From Flavobacteriaceae bacterium (lineage in GTDB: Bacteria > Bacteroidota > Bacteroidia > Flavobacteriales > Flavobacteriaceae), in NCBI GenBank assembly GCA_013373635.1, contig JABXHN010000016.1, positions 62,001 through 126,000 of the forward strand: DNA of 64,000 nt, given 5' to 3'. The notes under the pieces were generated by a model. That model saw only the letters and a program-made list of their open reading frames with translations, did no database searches and was not told where the DNA came from. The translations under genes were made by a program, and so were the position numbers. Shown piece by piece: positions 16,678 through 25,572 of the stretch (position 1 is the stretch's first letter; every line of letters starts with the position of its first letter).

Positions 16678-19146
16678 CTAAAAAGGATAATTTATCCCTA
16701 TGTTTATTATGGAATTCGCAAAATTAAAGCTTCTAAACCAGCGATTTCCTAAAGATCTAGATGGATCGTAGGTTTTAAAACCTAAATCAACTCTAAACAC
16801 GAAATAATCGAAATCGTATCGAATTCCAAAACCACTACCTAATGCGATGTCTTTAAGTGACTTAAATCCGTCAAAGGTACTCTGTGGGTCTTCGATTTGA
16901 TCGTATACATTCCATATATTTCCAGCATCTGCGAAGAGCGCTGCTTTGATGTTTCCAGCCAGTGGGAATCGGTATTCTAAATTGAAAGCCAATTTGAAAT
17001 TCGCTTCGTTAAAGTCATTTTGATTTTTGGATGATCCAGGTCCTAATTCATAGGCATTCCATGCTCTTATGTCGTTGGATCCACCTGCAAAATAGGATCG
17101 AGTAAAGGGTACAGAAGAAGAATTTCCATATGGAATAGCGATACCTGCAAAACTTCTAAAAGCAATCATACGATCCTCACCTGTTCTCCAGTGTTTTATA
17201 AAGTCAATTTCTGTTTTAAAATACTGTGAAAAAGGCACACCTGCTATAACATAAGTGCCTGATTCGTTTTGATTGACGTTTAAATTTCTAGAGAGTATAG
17301 CTAAGAGGTTCCCTGCAGACTCAAACTTGAGTCTCAATTGATAGAAATTAGGGTCGGTAATCCCTTTAGAATTGTTTTTTGTTAGGGTGTAATACGAGGA
17401 TGCAATTAGGTTGTTTTCAGTCAATCTTTTTTGTCGTTCTGCAATAGAATTGATTTCTTTATAATCCTCAGATTGTGGATCTTCACTTCTTAAAAATTGA
17501 TTGATAAAACCTTCTGTTCCCTCTGGATTACTGAGTTGAATTCCTTCAGTACCCGATTCAAAATAGGATTTGTATCGATCGTTAGTGCTGTAATTGACTG
17601 CGGTATTATTTAATCGCTCAAAAGTATTTTGGTACACCGCAAAGAAGCGACTGGGGTTGAGGTTTTGAATGTATTGAACATCGATTAGAGAAAGACTGTG
17701 TTTTACAGCTTCTTCTTTTGACCAATTGAATCCATAGGTAGCATTGAAAGTCTGTTTGTCTAAACCGATATTTGACTGAATACTCCTACCCAAACTCAAT
17801 CGTGTTTTGGGAAGCATATAGGTTGGAATCCAGGACTTGATGTTGATGATTGGAAACCAAAGCGAGGGAATGTTTAAATTGAAATCCAACCCAAATTCAG
17901 AAACGTAATCCTTGGATGATACTGCAGCATCACCTAAAAGCCCTATCGATCCTCTAGCAGATACGCTGAGTAGTTCAGCTCCTTTAAAGACGTTTCTAGC
18001 GATGAGTGAACTGCTGAATGCTAGGCCTAATTTTTGAATGTTCGAATGAGTGACGTCTAAACTTGATTCTGAGGTGTATTTGTCTTTTGAATTTAAAAAG
18101 ATAGAGGTTTCAAGATCTCTAGTATCCACCTGTTCCTTAAAACTGATACTTGGATATTTAAAGGTACTTAAATTGGATATTTGACGATAGGTTCTCTGGC
18201 GATCGAGTTCTCTATACAGGCTGTCTTTTTTGAAATAGATAGCATCAGTAATGACTTTTGGCTTGTATTTTAAAGGAGCTGAATAGAAAATTTTATAGTT
18301 TAAATAATTTAATGAATCCATCTTTTGATCGATTTCAGGAAGGACATCCACGTATACTTTAACCTGATCAATACGGTGTTTTTGAAAAGCCTTGATAGGA
18401 GTTCCATCAACCCCAATTCCCTTTGGATTTTCTATTTTCATCAAAACCTCTAATGAGGGATCGAATTCTGCTAAGGTGTCTCTTGTTATCGAATAACGAA
18501 TAGCAGTTGGTTGAAAATTGTAAACCCCATTGTTTTTAAACCACTGAGTGATTCTATTTTGTTCTTCTTTAAAATTATTGAGTTTAAAAGTTTCTCCCTT
18601 TTGAATATAGCTCTTTGAAGGATCATTGTTGTAAATCGAGTCGATGAGTTTAGAAGCAAAATCAGTAGCCGTGCTGTCTATTTTAAAGGAGTGTCCTAAG
18701 CTGACTATATAGCGAACTTTCGCCTTTTTCTTTTTTTTGTGTTTTAGGATACTGTCTTTTATTTTGGCTTTGAAATACCCCTGAGCTTCAAAGAAAGATT
18801 TGAGCTTTATTTTCGATTGTTCTATATCTTTTGGGTTAACGACAACAACAGGTTCTCCAACCTTAGCCAACCAAGATTTTTTAACTCCTTTAGAGTCACT
18901 AGGAGCAATTTGATATAGAAATAATTTTAATGGATAGGTAAAAATTCGTGTATTTGGCTTTGGACTTACCAGAGATTGGATGCTATCGGTCTTACTTCTT
19001 TTACCATTGAGATATATTTGGTTTTCGAGTAGTAAATACTCGTCATCAGCTAGAGTTTTGAGTGGATTACATGAGAAAAAGCTCAAAACTAGCAAGATAA
19101 AGCTTAGTTTTGTAAGAAAGAATGATGTCGTAGTCGTCCTATTCAT
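16678..19146 (-). CDS. tamL: TamL-type outer-membrane assembly lipoprotein (BamA/TamA superfamily)
   Basis: Omp85-family barrel protein. The N-terminus is a lipoprotein signal, LVLSFFSCNPLKTL, typical of Bacteroidota TamL, which replaces TamA as partner of TamB. POTRA-like domains fill roughly residues 60-400 and the C-terminal half is a 16-strand surface-antigen barrel ending in IINIGINYPF. Substrate segments such as RSYFAGGSNDIRAW match the conserved Omp85 loop region. The length of 822 residues is normal for TamL. No tamB is seen here. The promoter element lies only 5 bp before the ATG. It is divergent from the SpoU-type methyltransferase gene, 23 bp away. Confidence 0.88.
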   Translation of the reverse strand: MNRTTTTSFFLTKLSFILLVLSFFSCNPLKTLADDEYLLLENQIYLNGKRSKTDSIQSLVSPKPNTRIFTYPLKLFLYQIAPSDSKGVKKSWLAKVGEPVVVVNPKDIEQSKIKLKSFFEAQGYFKAKIKDSILKHKKKKKAKVRYIVSLGHSFKIDSTATDFASKLIDSIYNNDPSKSYIQKGETFKLNNFKEEQNRITQWFKNNGVYNFQPTAIRYSITRDTLAEFDPSLEVLMKIENPKGIGVDGTPIKAFQKHRIDQVKVYVDVLPEIDQKMDSLNYLNYKIFYSAPLKYKPKVITDAIYFKKDSLYRELDRQRTYRQISNLSTFKYPSISFKEQVDTRDLETSIFLNSKDKYTSESSLDVTHSNIQKLGLAFSSSLIARNVFKGAELLSVSARGSIGLLGDAAVSSKDYVSEFGLDFNLNIPSLWFPIINIKSWIPTYMLPKTRLSLGRSIQSNIGLDKQTFNATYGFNWSKEEAVKHSLSLIDVQYIQNLNPSRFFAVYQNTFERLNNTAVNYSTNDRYKSYFESGTEGIQLSNPEGTEGFINQFLRSEDPQSEDYKEINSIAERQKRLTENNLIASSYYTLTKNNSKGITDPNFYQLRLKFESAGNLLAILSRNLNVNQNESGTYVIAGVPFSQYFKTEIDFIKHWRTGEDRMIAFRSFAGIAIPYGNSSSVPFTRSYFAGGSNDIRAWNAYELGPGSSKNQNDFNEANFKLAFNLEYRFPLAGNIKAALFADAGNIWNVYDQIEDPQSTFDGFKSLKDIALGSGFGIRYDFDYFVFRVDLGFKTYDPSRSLGNRWFRSFNFANSIINIGINYPF

Positions 19147-19151
19147 GAATT

Positions 19152-19159
19152 CAAAATTA
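19152..19159 (-). promoter_or_regulatory. -7 promoter element of tamL, start-proximal
   Basis: TAATTTTG on the minus strand with only 5 bp to the tamL ATG, which would place the transcription start at or next to the start codon. Confidence 0.5.
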
Positions 19160-19169
19160 CACTATTTGG

Positions 19170-19892
19170 ATGGTTGTAAAAAGTAATATAAAACTTATAA
19201 AGAGTCTTCAGCAAAAAAAATATAGATACGAGCATCAATTGTTTGTAGTTGAAGGCAAAAAATCTGTTGAGGAACTCTTAGAATCCGACCTTGAATGCTA
19301 CGGTGTATTTCATACTGCAGATAATAATCTCATTGATTCACATCCAAAAGCAGAAGTTGTCAGTACAAAAGAACTTGCTCAAATGAGTAGTTTGAAAACA
19401 CCTCCTGGAATTTTAGGTGTTTTTCATTTTCCAAAGCCTTCAACTCCTGTTTTTGAAGATTGGTCCCTTGTATTAGACGATATTAGAGATCCTGGAAACC
19501 TAGGAACTATTATTCGATTGTGTGATTGGTTTGGAATTCGACAACTCATTTGTTCAAAGCAGACGGTTGATTGTTACAATCCAAAAACACTTCAGGCTAC
19601 GATGGGTTCCATCTCAAGAGTTCAGATACATTATCAAGATATCAAAGAATTTCTAGCTCAATCGGATCTTCCAATTTATGGAGCATTTATGGATGGCAAT
19701 TCTATCTACAAAGTAAAATTGCCTCAAAAAGGAATTCTTATCATGGGAAATGAGGCTAATGGAATTAGTGAAGATATCGAAAACTTAATGAGCCACCGCA
19801 TCAGTATTCCTTCGTATGGAGATTCTTCTACAGAAAGTCTTAATGTCGCTATGGCGACAGGAATCTTACTCAATGAGATCAGAAGATCATAG
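19170..19892 (+). CDS. TrmH/SpoU-family RNA 2'-O-ribose methyltransferase
   Basis: SPOUT methyltransferase acting on rRNA or tRNA. An N-terminal L30e-like substrate-binding domain (YEHQLFVVEGKKSVEELL) is followed by the catalytic knot: VLDDIRDPGNLGTIIRLCDWFG, ILIMGNEANGIS and ISIPSYGDSSTESLNVAMATGIL, the three SpoU motifs. Length is 240 residues. The exact nucleotide target cannot be decided. It is divergent from tamL. No perfect TAnnTTTG element is visible upstream. Confidence 0.92.
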   Translation: MVVKSNIKLIKSLQQKKYRYEHQLFVVEGKKSVEELLESDLECYGVFHTADNNLIDSHPKAEVVSTKELAQMSSLKTPPGILGVFHFPKPSTPVFEDWSLVLDDIRDPGNLGTIIRLCDWFGIRQLICSKQTVDCYNPKTLQATMGSISRVQIHYQDIKEFLAQSDLPIYGAFMDGNSIYKVKLPQKGILIMGNEANGISEDIENLMSHRISIPSYGDSSTESLNVAMATGILLNEIRRS

Positions 19893-19986
19893 TTGATTTG
19901 AAATTTTATGTTTTGAAATCTATTTTATTGTGTATATATTACTCAATAATTTTAGAACAAAGTATTACCATACAACTGACTAATCA

Positions 19987-21468
19987 ATGATTGAACTTAT
20001 TGAACGCGCTAAAGATTTTTTAGACCGCAGAGCATTAGTAGACCCAAATGGAGAACTATCTTACAGAGAATTGCTTGAAAAATCTGCACAAATTGCTACA
20101 CATTTACTAGATGGTAAGAAGGACTTAAATGAAGCCCGAATAGGTTTTATTGTTGATCCATCATTGGATTATACAATTCTTCAATGGGGTATATGGAGAG
20201 CTGGAGGAATTGCTGTTCCACTATGTGTTAAACATCCTTATGATTCAATTTTGTACACGGTAGAAGATGCTGAAATTTCTAAAGTAGTTTATCACAATGA
20301 TTTTTATAAATTGATCAAACCTTTAGAAGATGGTACTTCTGTTGAATTAATTTCGATCGATTCAATAGAATCCAAGACGGTTCCACTTCCAGATGTTGAA
20401 ATGAATCGCAAAGCGATGATTCTATATACCAGTGGGACTACTGGTAAACCAAAAGGAGTGGTGACCTCTCATCTCAATATCAATTGTCAAATTAAAAGCT
20501 TGGTCACTTCATGGGAGTGGTCACAGGAAGATTATATAATAAATGTATTACCACTTCATCATGTTCACGGAATCATCAATGTAATGAGTTGTGCTCTCTA
20601 CAGTGGTGCTTGTAATGAATTTTTACCCAAGTTTAGTGAAGAGGCTATCTTTGATCGCTTTAAAAGAGGAAGTTGTAATCTCTTTATGGCAGTACCCACC
20701 ATCTATTACAAATTGATTCATTACTATCAATCATTGAGTAGTGAGGAGCAATCTGAAATTTCTGCAGCATTAAAAGAGTTTCGATTGATGGTGTCTGGTT
20801 CAGCTGCATTACCTGTTAAAACATTGGAAGAGTGGAGAACAATCAGCGGCCATACGCTTTTGGAGCGCTATGGAATGACAGAAATGGGAATGGCGATTTC
20901 AAATCCCTATAAAGGAAAACGTAAGCCAGGTTATATTGGACAAGCATTGAGCGGAGTGACCGTTCGTTTAGCTGATGAAAACGATCAGGAAATTACTGAT
21001 GGAGGTCAGGGAGAAATACAGATTAAAGGAGCAAATGTGTTTGTTGAATACTATAATAGGCCTGAAGCAACTGCTGAAACTTTTGTAGATGGTTGGTTTA
21101 AAACTGGTGACATCGCTGTTTTTGAAGATGGAGCCTATCGAATCTTAGGACGAAATTCGGTAGATATCATTAAATCTGGAGGATATAAAATATCAGCTCT
21201 TGAAATAGAGGAGGTTCTCAGAAAACACCCTGCTGTAAAAGATTGCGGAGTGGTTGGGATTCCTGATGAAGAATGGGGTGAACTTATTGGTGCCAGTTTG
21301 ATCTTAGCAGATCAATCAGTTTCAATCGATTCAGTAAAAAAATGGATGAAAGACAAAATAGCCGCTTATAAATTGCCTAGAAAATACATTGTTCAGGAGG
21401 ATTTACCTAGAAACGTTATGGGTAAGGTGACTAAAAAAGAACTTCAAAAAATATTAGCTGAGTCATGA
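19987..21468 (+). CDS. matB: Malonyl-CoA synthetase (MatB-like acyl-CoA ligase)
   Basis: Adenylate-forming ligase, 493 residues. Motifs: the P-loop YTSGTTGKPKG at 147-157, LLERYGMTEMGMAISNPYKG, which closely resembles the malonyl-CoA synthetase signature, GWFKTGDIA, the hinge GRNSVDIIKSGGYKIS and the catalytic Lys480 in NVMGKVTKKEL. Malonate specificity is inferred from this motif and above all from the context: its stop overlaps madL (ATGA) and madL overlaps madM, the malonate transporter genes. The likely reaction is malonate + ATP + CoA to malonyl-CoA. No malonyl-CoA decarboxylase is nearby, so the product may feed FabD. No clear promoter element in the 94 bp upstream. Confidence 0.85.
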   Translation: MIELIERAKDFLDRRALVDPNGELSYRELLEKSAQIATHLLDGKKDLNEARIGFIVDPSLDYTILQWGIWRAGGIAVPLCVKHPYDSILYTVEDAEISKVVYHNDFYKLIKPLEDGTSVELISIDSIESKTVPLPDVEMNRKAMILYTSGTTGKPKGVVTSHLNINCQIKSLVTSWEWSQEDYIINVLPLHHVHGIINVMSCALYSGACNEFLPKFSEEAIFDRFKRGSCNLFMAVPTIYYKLIHYYQSLSSEEQSEISAALKEFRLMVSGSAALPVKTLEEWRTISGHTLLERYGMTEMGMAISNPYKGKRKPGYIGQALSGVTVRLADENDQEITDGGQGEIQIKGANVFVEYYNRPEATAETFVDGWFKTGDIAVFEDGAYRILGRNSVDIIKSGGYKISALEIEEVLRKHPAVKDCGVVGIPDEEWGELIGASLILADQSVSIDSVKKWMKDKIAAYKLPRKYIVQEDLPRNVMGKVTKKELQKILAES

Positions 21469-21845
21469 AAATATACGGAGTAGCCTTATTGGTTTTTTGT
21501 TTTTTAATCGGTAAGTATTTGGGAGGATTACTCGCTGAATTAATCGGTATATCTGGAGATGTTGGAGGGGTTGGATTTGCGATGTTACTTCTGATGTTTG
21601 CCAATGGATTTTTAAAACGTTTTAGTTGGTACGAAGTTCAAACTAAAGCAGGAGTTTTGTTTTGGAGTAGTATGTATATTCCTGTAATTGTCGCTATGGC
21701 AGCTACCAGAAATGTACACGCTGCTATCTCTGGAGGCTGGACTGCTTTAATAGCTGGAGTAGCAGTAACTCTTGTAGGTTTTATGCTCGTACCGCTGCTT
21801 TCAAAAATAAGAACTACTAAACAAGAATCAGATGGAACTATTTAA
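21465..21845 (+). CDS. madL: Malonate transporter subunit MadL
   Basis: Small integral membrane protein of 126 residues with about four membrane segments. It opens MKIYGVALLVFCFLIGKYLGGLLAELIG and contains GDVGGVGFAMLLLMFANGFL, features of MadL in malonate-using bacteria. It acts with MadM as a sodium-dependent malonate uptake system in characterised Malonomonas. Its ATG overlaps the synthetase stop by 4 bp and its 3' end overlaps madM by 14 bp, so the three products are probably made together. Confidence 0.85.
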   Translation: MKIYGVALLVFCFLIGKYLGGLLAELIGISGDVGGVGFAMLLLMFANGFLKRFSWYEVQTKAGVLFWSSMYIPVIVAMAATRNVHAAISGGWTALIAGVAVTLVGFMLVPLLSKIRTTKQESDGTI

Positions 21846-22578
21846 AGAATTAATATCCAAGAATGGGCTCTTGTTTGCTTTTCTGTTAGTAGGGCTTATT
21901 CTAGGCGCTTCACAACTGCTTTCTAAACATTTGTTTAAAGGCAGAATACCCGCTGCAGCAATTGCGATCATTGGAGCCTTGATTTTAGCTTTTTTTGGTG
22001 CTGATAAAGGCTTAGCGAATATTGAAATATTTGCAGGATTAGCAGTTTTAGGTGGATCAATGTTTCGAGACTTCACCGTTGTCGCTACAGCTATGGGGGC
22101 TGAAATCGAAAAAATTAAACAAGCAGGATTGGCAGGTATACTTTCATTGTTTATTGGAGTCTCCTTTTCATTTGTAATTGGAGTCATCATTGCTTACGCT
22201 ATGGGATATACTGATGTAAAAGACCTAACTGCTATTGGAGCAGGGGCTTGTACTTATATTGTTGGACCGATAACCGGAACTGCAATTGGAGCGAGTTCGG
22301 ATGTGATTGCACTGGGAATTACTGCTGGGGTAGTTAAGACCATTGTCACAACTTTATTAACTCCACTGGTTGCGAAACAAATCAAATTGACGACTCCACA
22401 TGCTGCAATGGTGTTCGGAGGTCTTATAGGAACAACAAGTGGTGTTACTGCTGGATTGGCGGCTACAGATAAGGAATTGGTTCCCTATGGTGCTTTTACT
22501 GCGACCTTCTATACGGGTTTAGGATGTCTGCTTTGCCCATCAATTTTTTACTATCTATTGATGCAGCTATTGGGCTAA
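21832..22578 (+). CDS. madM: Malonate transporter subunit MadM
   Basis: Integral membrane protein of 248 residues with about eight hydrophobic segments. Glycine-rich family stretches include IFAGLAVLGGSMFRDFTVVATAMGAE, TAIGAGACTYIVGPITGTAIGASSDVIALGI and MVFGGLIGTTSGVTAGLAATDKELVPYGAFTATFYTGLGCLL. This matches MadM, partner of MadL. It ends flush against the convergent porT gene (TAATTA carries both stops) with no terminator. Confidence 0.87.
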   Translation: MELFKELISKNGLLFAFLLVGLILGASQLLSKHLFKGRIPAAAIAIIGALILAFFGADKGLANIEIFAGLAVLGGSMFRDFTVVATAMGAEIEKIKQAGLAGILSLFIGVSFSFVIGVIIAYAMGYTDVKDLTAIGAGACTYIVGPITGTAIGASSDVIALGITAGVVKTIVTTLLTPLVAKQIKLTTPHAAMVFGGLIGTTSGVTAGLAATDKELVPYGAFTATFYTGLGCLLCPSIFYYLLMQLLG

Positions 22579-23316
22579 TTATTCAAAAGTCAATACGATG
22601 AATAAACCTCTAGTATGAGCAGAACTAATCTGATCTGAGTAATTTCTGATTTCTTTAGTCTTTGGTATTGATAAGTCATCGTGTACCATTTCATCGACAA
22701 GTCCAAATATTCCTCTAATAGAGGGGGTGAATTTAAAATAGGGAAGGTAGAATTCAACTCCCACACCAATTTCGTAATTATAAGTAAGGCTTTTTAATCT
22801 GAATACACCACTTTCGATAGAATCAGGAGAATTCTGATTACTACTCATATTGTAAGAAAGAGAAGGTCCGCCAATTACAAAGGGTCTCCAGTTTCCGATA
22901 CGTTTTGCTCCGTATTTGATTAAAAATGGGAAGTTTAAGAAGGTCGATTTTACCGATCGAAGTGGATCTCCAGCTGATAGGTCAATCGGAAAATACAAAT
23001 CTCTTTTGGTACTGTATAGTCCTGGTTCAAATCGAAGATCAAAATTATCGTTTAGTCTGAGTTCTCCCACTAATCCAACCAAAAAACCGTTGCTGGTTTC
23101 TACTTGAACACTTTCAAATCCTCCATTAGCAGTTGTTGGATAGGTGTCGCTGTAGTTAAATTTGAAATTGTAGGCATTTCCTCCTAAATAATAACCCCAG
23201 TTGAATTTTTTATAATCATCAGTTGGGATATTTTCAACCGGGTTGACATTGAATTGTCCATAAACACTAGTGCTTAAAAACAGTAAAAGGAGATATGTTA
23301 GGTTGCGATTTCTCAT
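22579..23316 (-). CDS. porT: PorT/SprT-type outer-membrane protein of type IX secretion
   Basis: Secreted beta-barrel protein of 245 residues. It has a signal peptide ([20 protein letters not shown]) and an antiparallel barrel with the pattern FNWGYYLGGNAYNFKFNY, GYFLVGLVGELRLNDNFDLRFEPGLYSTKRDLYFP-like segments and a C-terminal GLFIVLTFE. PorT-family proteins are needed for T9SS secretion and gliding in Bacteroidota. Location directly after ubiE, with overlapping stop and start (TAATG), matches my recollection of sprT in Flavobacterium. Other PorT-like barrels have different roles, so the T9SS assignment is probable rather than proven. Confidence 0.78.
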   Translation of the reverse strand: MRNRNLTYLLLLFLSTSVYGQFNVNPVENIPTDDYKKFNWGYYLGGNAYNFKFNYSDTYPTTANGGFESVQVETSNGFLVGLVGELRLNDNFDLRFEPGLYSTKRDLYFPIDLSAGDPLRSVKSTFLNFPFLIKYGAKRIGNWRPFVIGGPSLSYNMSSNQNSPDSIESGVFRLKSLTYNYEIGVGVEFYLPYFKFTPSIRGIFGLVDEMVHDDLSIPKTKEIRNYSDQISSAHTRGLFIVLTFE

Positions 23317-24047
23317 TAATTTTTAGATGCGATATAAATACTTGCTACTCCAAATGTTTGAGGTTTATTCTCTACAGCTATAAACCCTATTTTTTCTAAA
23401 ATATTGTTGAATGCCTTTCCGTGTGGAAATTTTGCAGCAGAATCAGACAGATATTTATAGGCTACTTTGTCCTTTGAAAATAATTTTCCAATAAGAGGAA
23501 GAATCATTTTAGTGTAGAAGTAATAACCTTGTTTAAATGGAAATTTTTCAGGCACCGATGTTTCCAATACCACAAACTGTCCTCCTGGTTTTAAAACTCT
23601 GAGGATTTCACTAAGACCTAATTCAAGGTTTTCAAAATTACGAACTCCAAATGCAACTGTAATCGCATCAAATGTGTCATTTTCAAAGGGAAGATTTTCG
23701 CTATCCCCAACTACCATTTCTATGGTCTGATCCAATCCTAAATCAGCTACTTTGTTTCGACCGATTTCGAGCATTCCTTTTGAAATATCGAGTCCTGTTA
23801 TTTTTGTGGCACCCGTTTTAACTAATGAGATTGCTAAATCACCAGTACCTGTAGCAATATCTAATGCGTTTTTAGGTGATGATTTTGAGATGATTTTCAC
23901 AACCTTCTTTCTCCAAGAAACATCAATACCAAAAGAAATAACACGATTTAAGTGATCGTAATTTCCAGCGATCGTATCAAACATGCTTGTAACTTGTTGT
24001 TTTTTACTCTCCTTGGAGTCTTTGTAAGGGGTAACAGGATTACTCAT
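23316..24047 (-). CDS. ubiE: Demethylmenaquinone methyltransferase
   Basis: SAM-dependent C-methyltransferase making menaquinone (MenG activity; Bacteroidota use menaquinone). Motifs: [31 protein letters not shown] motif [71 protein letters not shown] and the C-terminal SIYIASK. Length is 243 residues, usual for UbiE/MenG. A promoter element lies 15 bp upstream and porT is translationally coupled downstream. The quinone made is the acceptor for the Nqr complex encoded at 33-39 kb. Confidence 0.94.
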   Translation of the reverse strand: MSNPVTPYKDSKESKKQQVTSMFDTIAGNYDHLNRVISFGIDVSWRKKVVKIISKSSPKNALDIATGTGDLAISLVKTGATKITGLDISKGMLEIGRNKVADLGLDQTIEMVVGDSENLPFENDTFDAITVAFGVRNFENLELGLSEILRVLKPGGQFVVLETSVPEKFPFKQGYYFYTKMILPLIGKLFSKDKVAYKYLSDSAAKFPHGKAFNNILEKIGFIAVENKPQTFGVASIYIASKN

Positions 24048-24062
24048 CTAAAAAATTTTTGA

Positions 24063-24070
24063 CAAAGATA
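24063..24070 (-). promoter_or_regulatory. -7 promoter element of ubiE-porT
   Basis: TATCTTTG on the minus strand, 15 bp before the ubiE ATG. Confidence 0.5.
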
Positions 24071-24149
24071 GGTGATGTACTTTGAATCTTAAGTATCGTA
24101 CTCAAAATGTTTAATACAATAGGTTGCTTTAAATACTGTCAAAATTATG

Positions 24150-24157
24150 TAAATTTG
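24150..24157 (+). promoter_or_regulatory. Promoter of trkA-trkH
   Basis: TAAATTTG with a TTG (24124-24126) 23 bp upstream, matching the TTG/TAnnTTTG pair. The leader to the trkA ATG would be about 60 bases. Confidence 0.55.
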
Positions 24158-24222
24158 TAGTTGAATTCTTTCATCAAAGGTTATATTTATGATGTGAAAA
24201 TGAATTCATTAGAAGTGTTCTT

Positions 24223-25572
24223 ATGAAAATATTAATAGCTGGAGCCGGGGAAGTAGGTTATCATTTAGCAAAATTTCTCTCAGTTGAATCTCAAAATATC
24301 ACGCTGATCGATGTCGATGAAGATCGCTTGCATTACGCTGATAAACATTTGGATATCAAAACAATGAAGGGAGATTCTACTTCGATAAGTCTTCTCAAAG
24401 ATGCTCAAGTAGATCAAACGGATCTGACTATTGCAGTTACTGCATCTGAAACCACCAATTTGACCACCTGTTTCATCGCTAAACAATTAGGATGCGAAAA
24501 GACTATTGCTCGAATTTCCAATCCGGAATTTATTGATTCTGATGCAGAAATAGATTTCAAGAAGATGGGTGTAGATGAATTAATCTCTCCTGAAAAGCTT
24601 GCAGCAAATGAAATCAAATTACTTCTTGCTCAGTCTGCTTTTAACGACACTTTTGAATTTGAAGATGGAAAGTTGAATCTGGTAGGATTGTGTTTAAATG
24701 AAGACGCTCCATTTATTGGAAAGACGGTAGAAGAAGCAGCTTCTATCTTTCCTGAAGTACATTACAACCCTGTAGCAATTAAACGAAAAGGGACTCAATA
24801 TTCGATTATCCCCAAGAGCGAAACTCAATATAAAATAGAAGACCAAGTATATTTTATAACCTCTAAAGAAGGGGTTGAAGAACTCTATAAAATGACTGGT
24901 ACAGTTGCAGAAGAGATTAAAAATGTAATGATCTTAGGGGGGTCTAAAGTAGGACAAAAGACGGCAACTGATCTTTGTTCCATGAAATTCAATGTAAAAA
25001 TCATTGAGAAAAATGAAAAGAAGGCTGATGATTTAGCAGATCGATTCCCGAATGCGCTTTTAGTGAAGGGAGATGGTTCCAATGTAGAGCTTTTAAAAGA
25101 AGAAAGCCTTGAGGCTATGGATGCCTTTATTGCGGTGACTGGTAACTCTGAAACCAATATCATGTCTTGCTTGGTTGCTAAGAGTAAAAATGTAAAGAAA
25201 ACTATCGCTCTTGTTGAGAATATGGATTATTTTCATTTATCTCAGTCCATCGGTATCGATACGCTGATCAATAAGAAGTTGATTGCGGCTAATGAAATAT
25301 TTAGATATGTTCGTAAGGGTGAGGTTGTGGCACTTACTAGACTGAATAACCTCGATGCTGAAATTTTAGAATTTGCAGTGACTTCAAATTCTGCTGTTTC
25401 TAATGAATACCTAAGAGATATCAACCTTCCTAAATTTTCAATAATAGGTGGAGTCATTCGTGCTGAGGAAGGGATTATTCCAGGATCTGATTTTAAAATA
25501 CTCGCTGGTGATAAAGTAATTGTATGTTGTTTACCTTCTGCAATTAGAAAGACAGAAAAACTCTTTTTATAA
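24223..25572 (+). CDS. trkA: Trk system potassium regulatory subunit TrkA
   Basis: Cytoplasmic NAD(H)-binding gating subunit of the Trk K+ uptake system. It holds two tandem RCK units: TrkA-N1 (MKILIAGAGEVGYHLAKFLS) with a TrkA-C domain, then TrkA-N2 (MILGGSKVGQKTATDLC) with a second TrkA-C to the end. The 449-residue length matches E. coli TrkA (458). Its stop overlaps the trkH start (TAATG), so the two are coupled. Confidence 0.95.
   Translation: MKILIAGAGEVGYHLAKFLSVESQNITLIDVDEDRLHYADKHLDIKTMKGDSTSISLLKDAQVDQTDLTIAVTASETTNLTTCFIAKQLGCEKTIARISNPEFIDSDAEIDFKKMGVDELISPEKLAANEIKLLLAQSAFNDTFEFEDGKLNLVGLCLNEDAPFIGKTVEEAASIFPEVHYNPVAIKRKGTQYSIIPKSETQYKIEDQVYFITSKEGVEELYKMTGTVAEEIKNVMILGGSKVGQKTATDLCSMKFNVKIIEKNEKKADDLADRFPNALLVKGDGSNVELLKEESLEAMDAFIAVTGNSETNIMSCLVAKSKNVKKTIALVENMDYFHLSQSIGIDTLINKKLIAANEIFRYVRKGEVVALTRLNNLDAEILEFAVTSNSAVSNEYLRDINLPKFSIIGGVIRAEEGIIPGSDFKILAGDKVIVCCLPSAIRKTEKLFL

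Noticed and set aside
19893-19986. TATGTTTTG as a promoter for the malonate module
   Set aside because: It has one base too many between TA and TTTG; no exact match or supporting -33 is present.
21828-22190. Minus-strand ORF of 120 residues across madL/madM
   Set aside because: Antisense shadow of membrane-protein codons; MadM frame is strongly supported.
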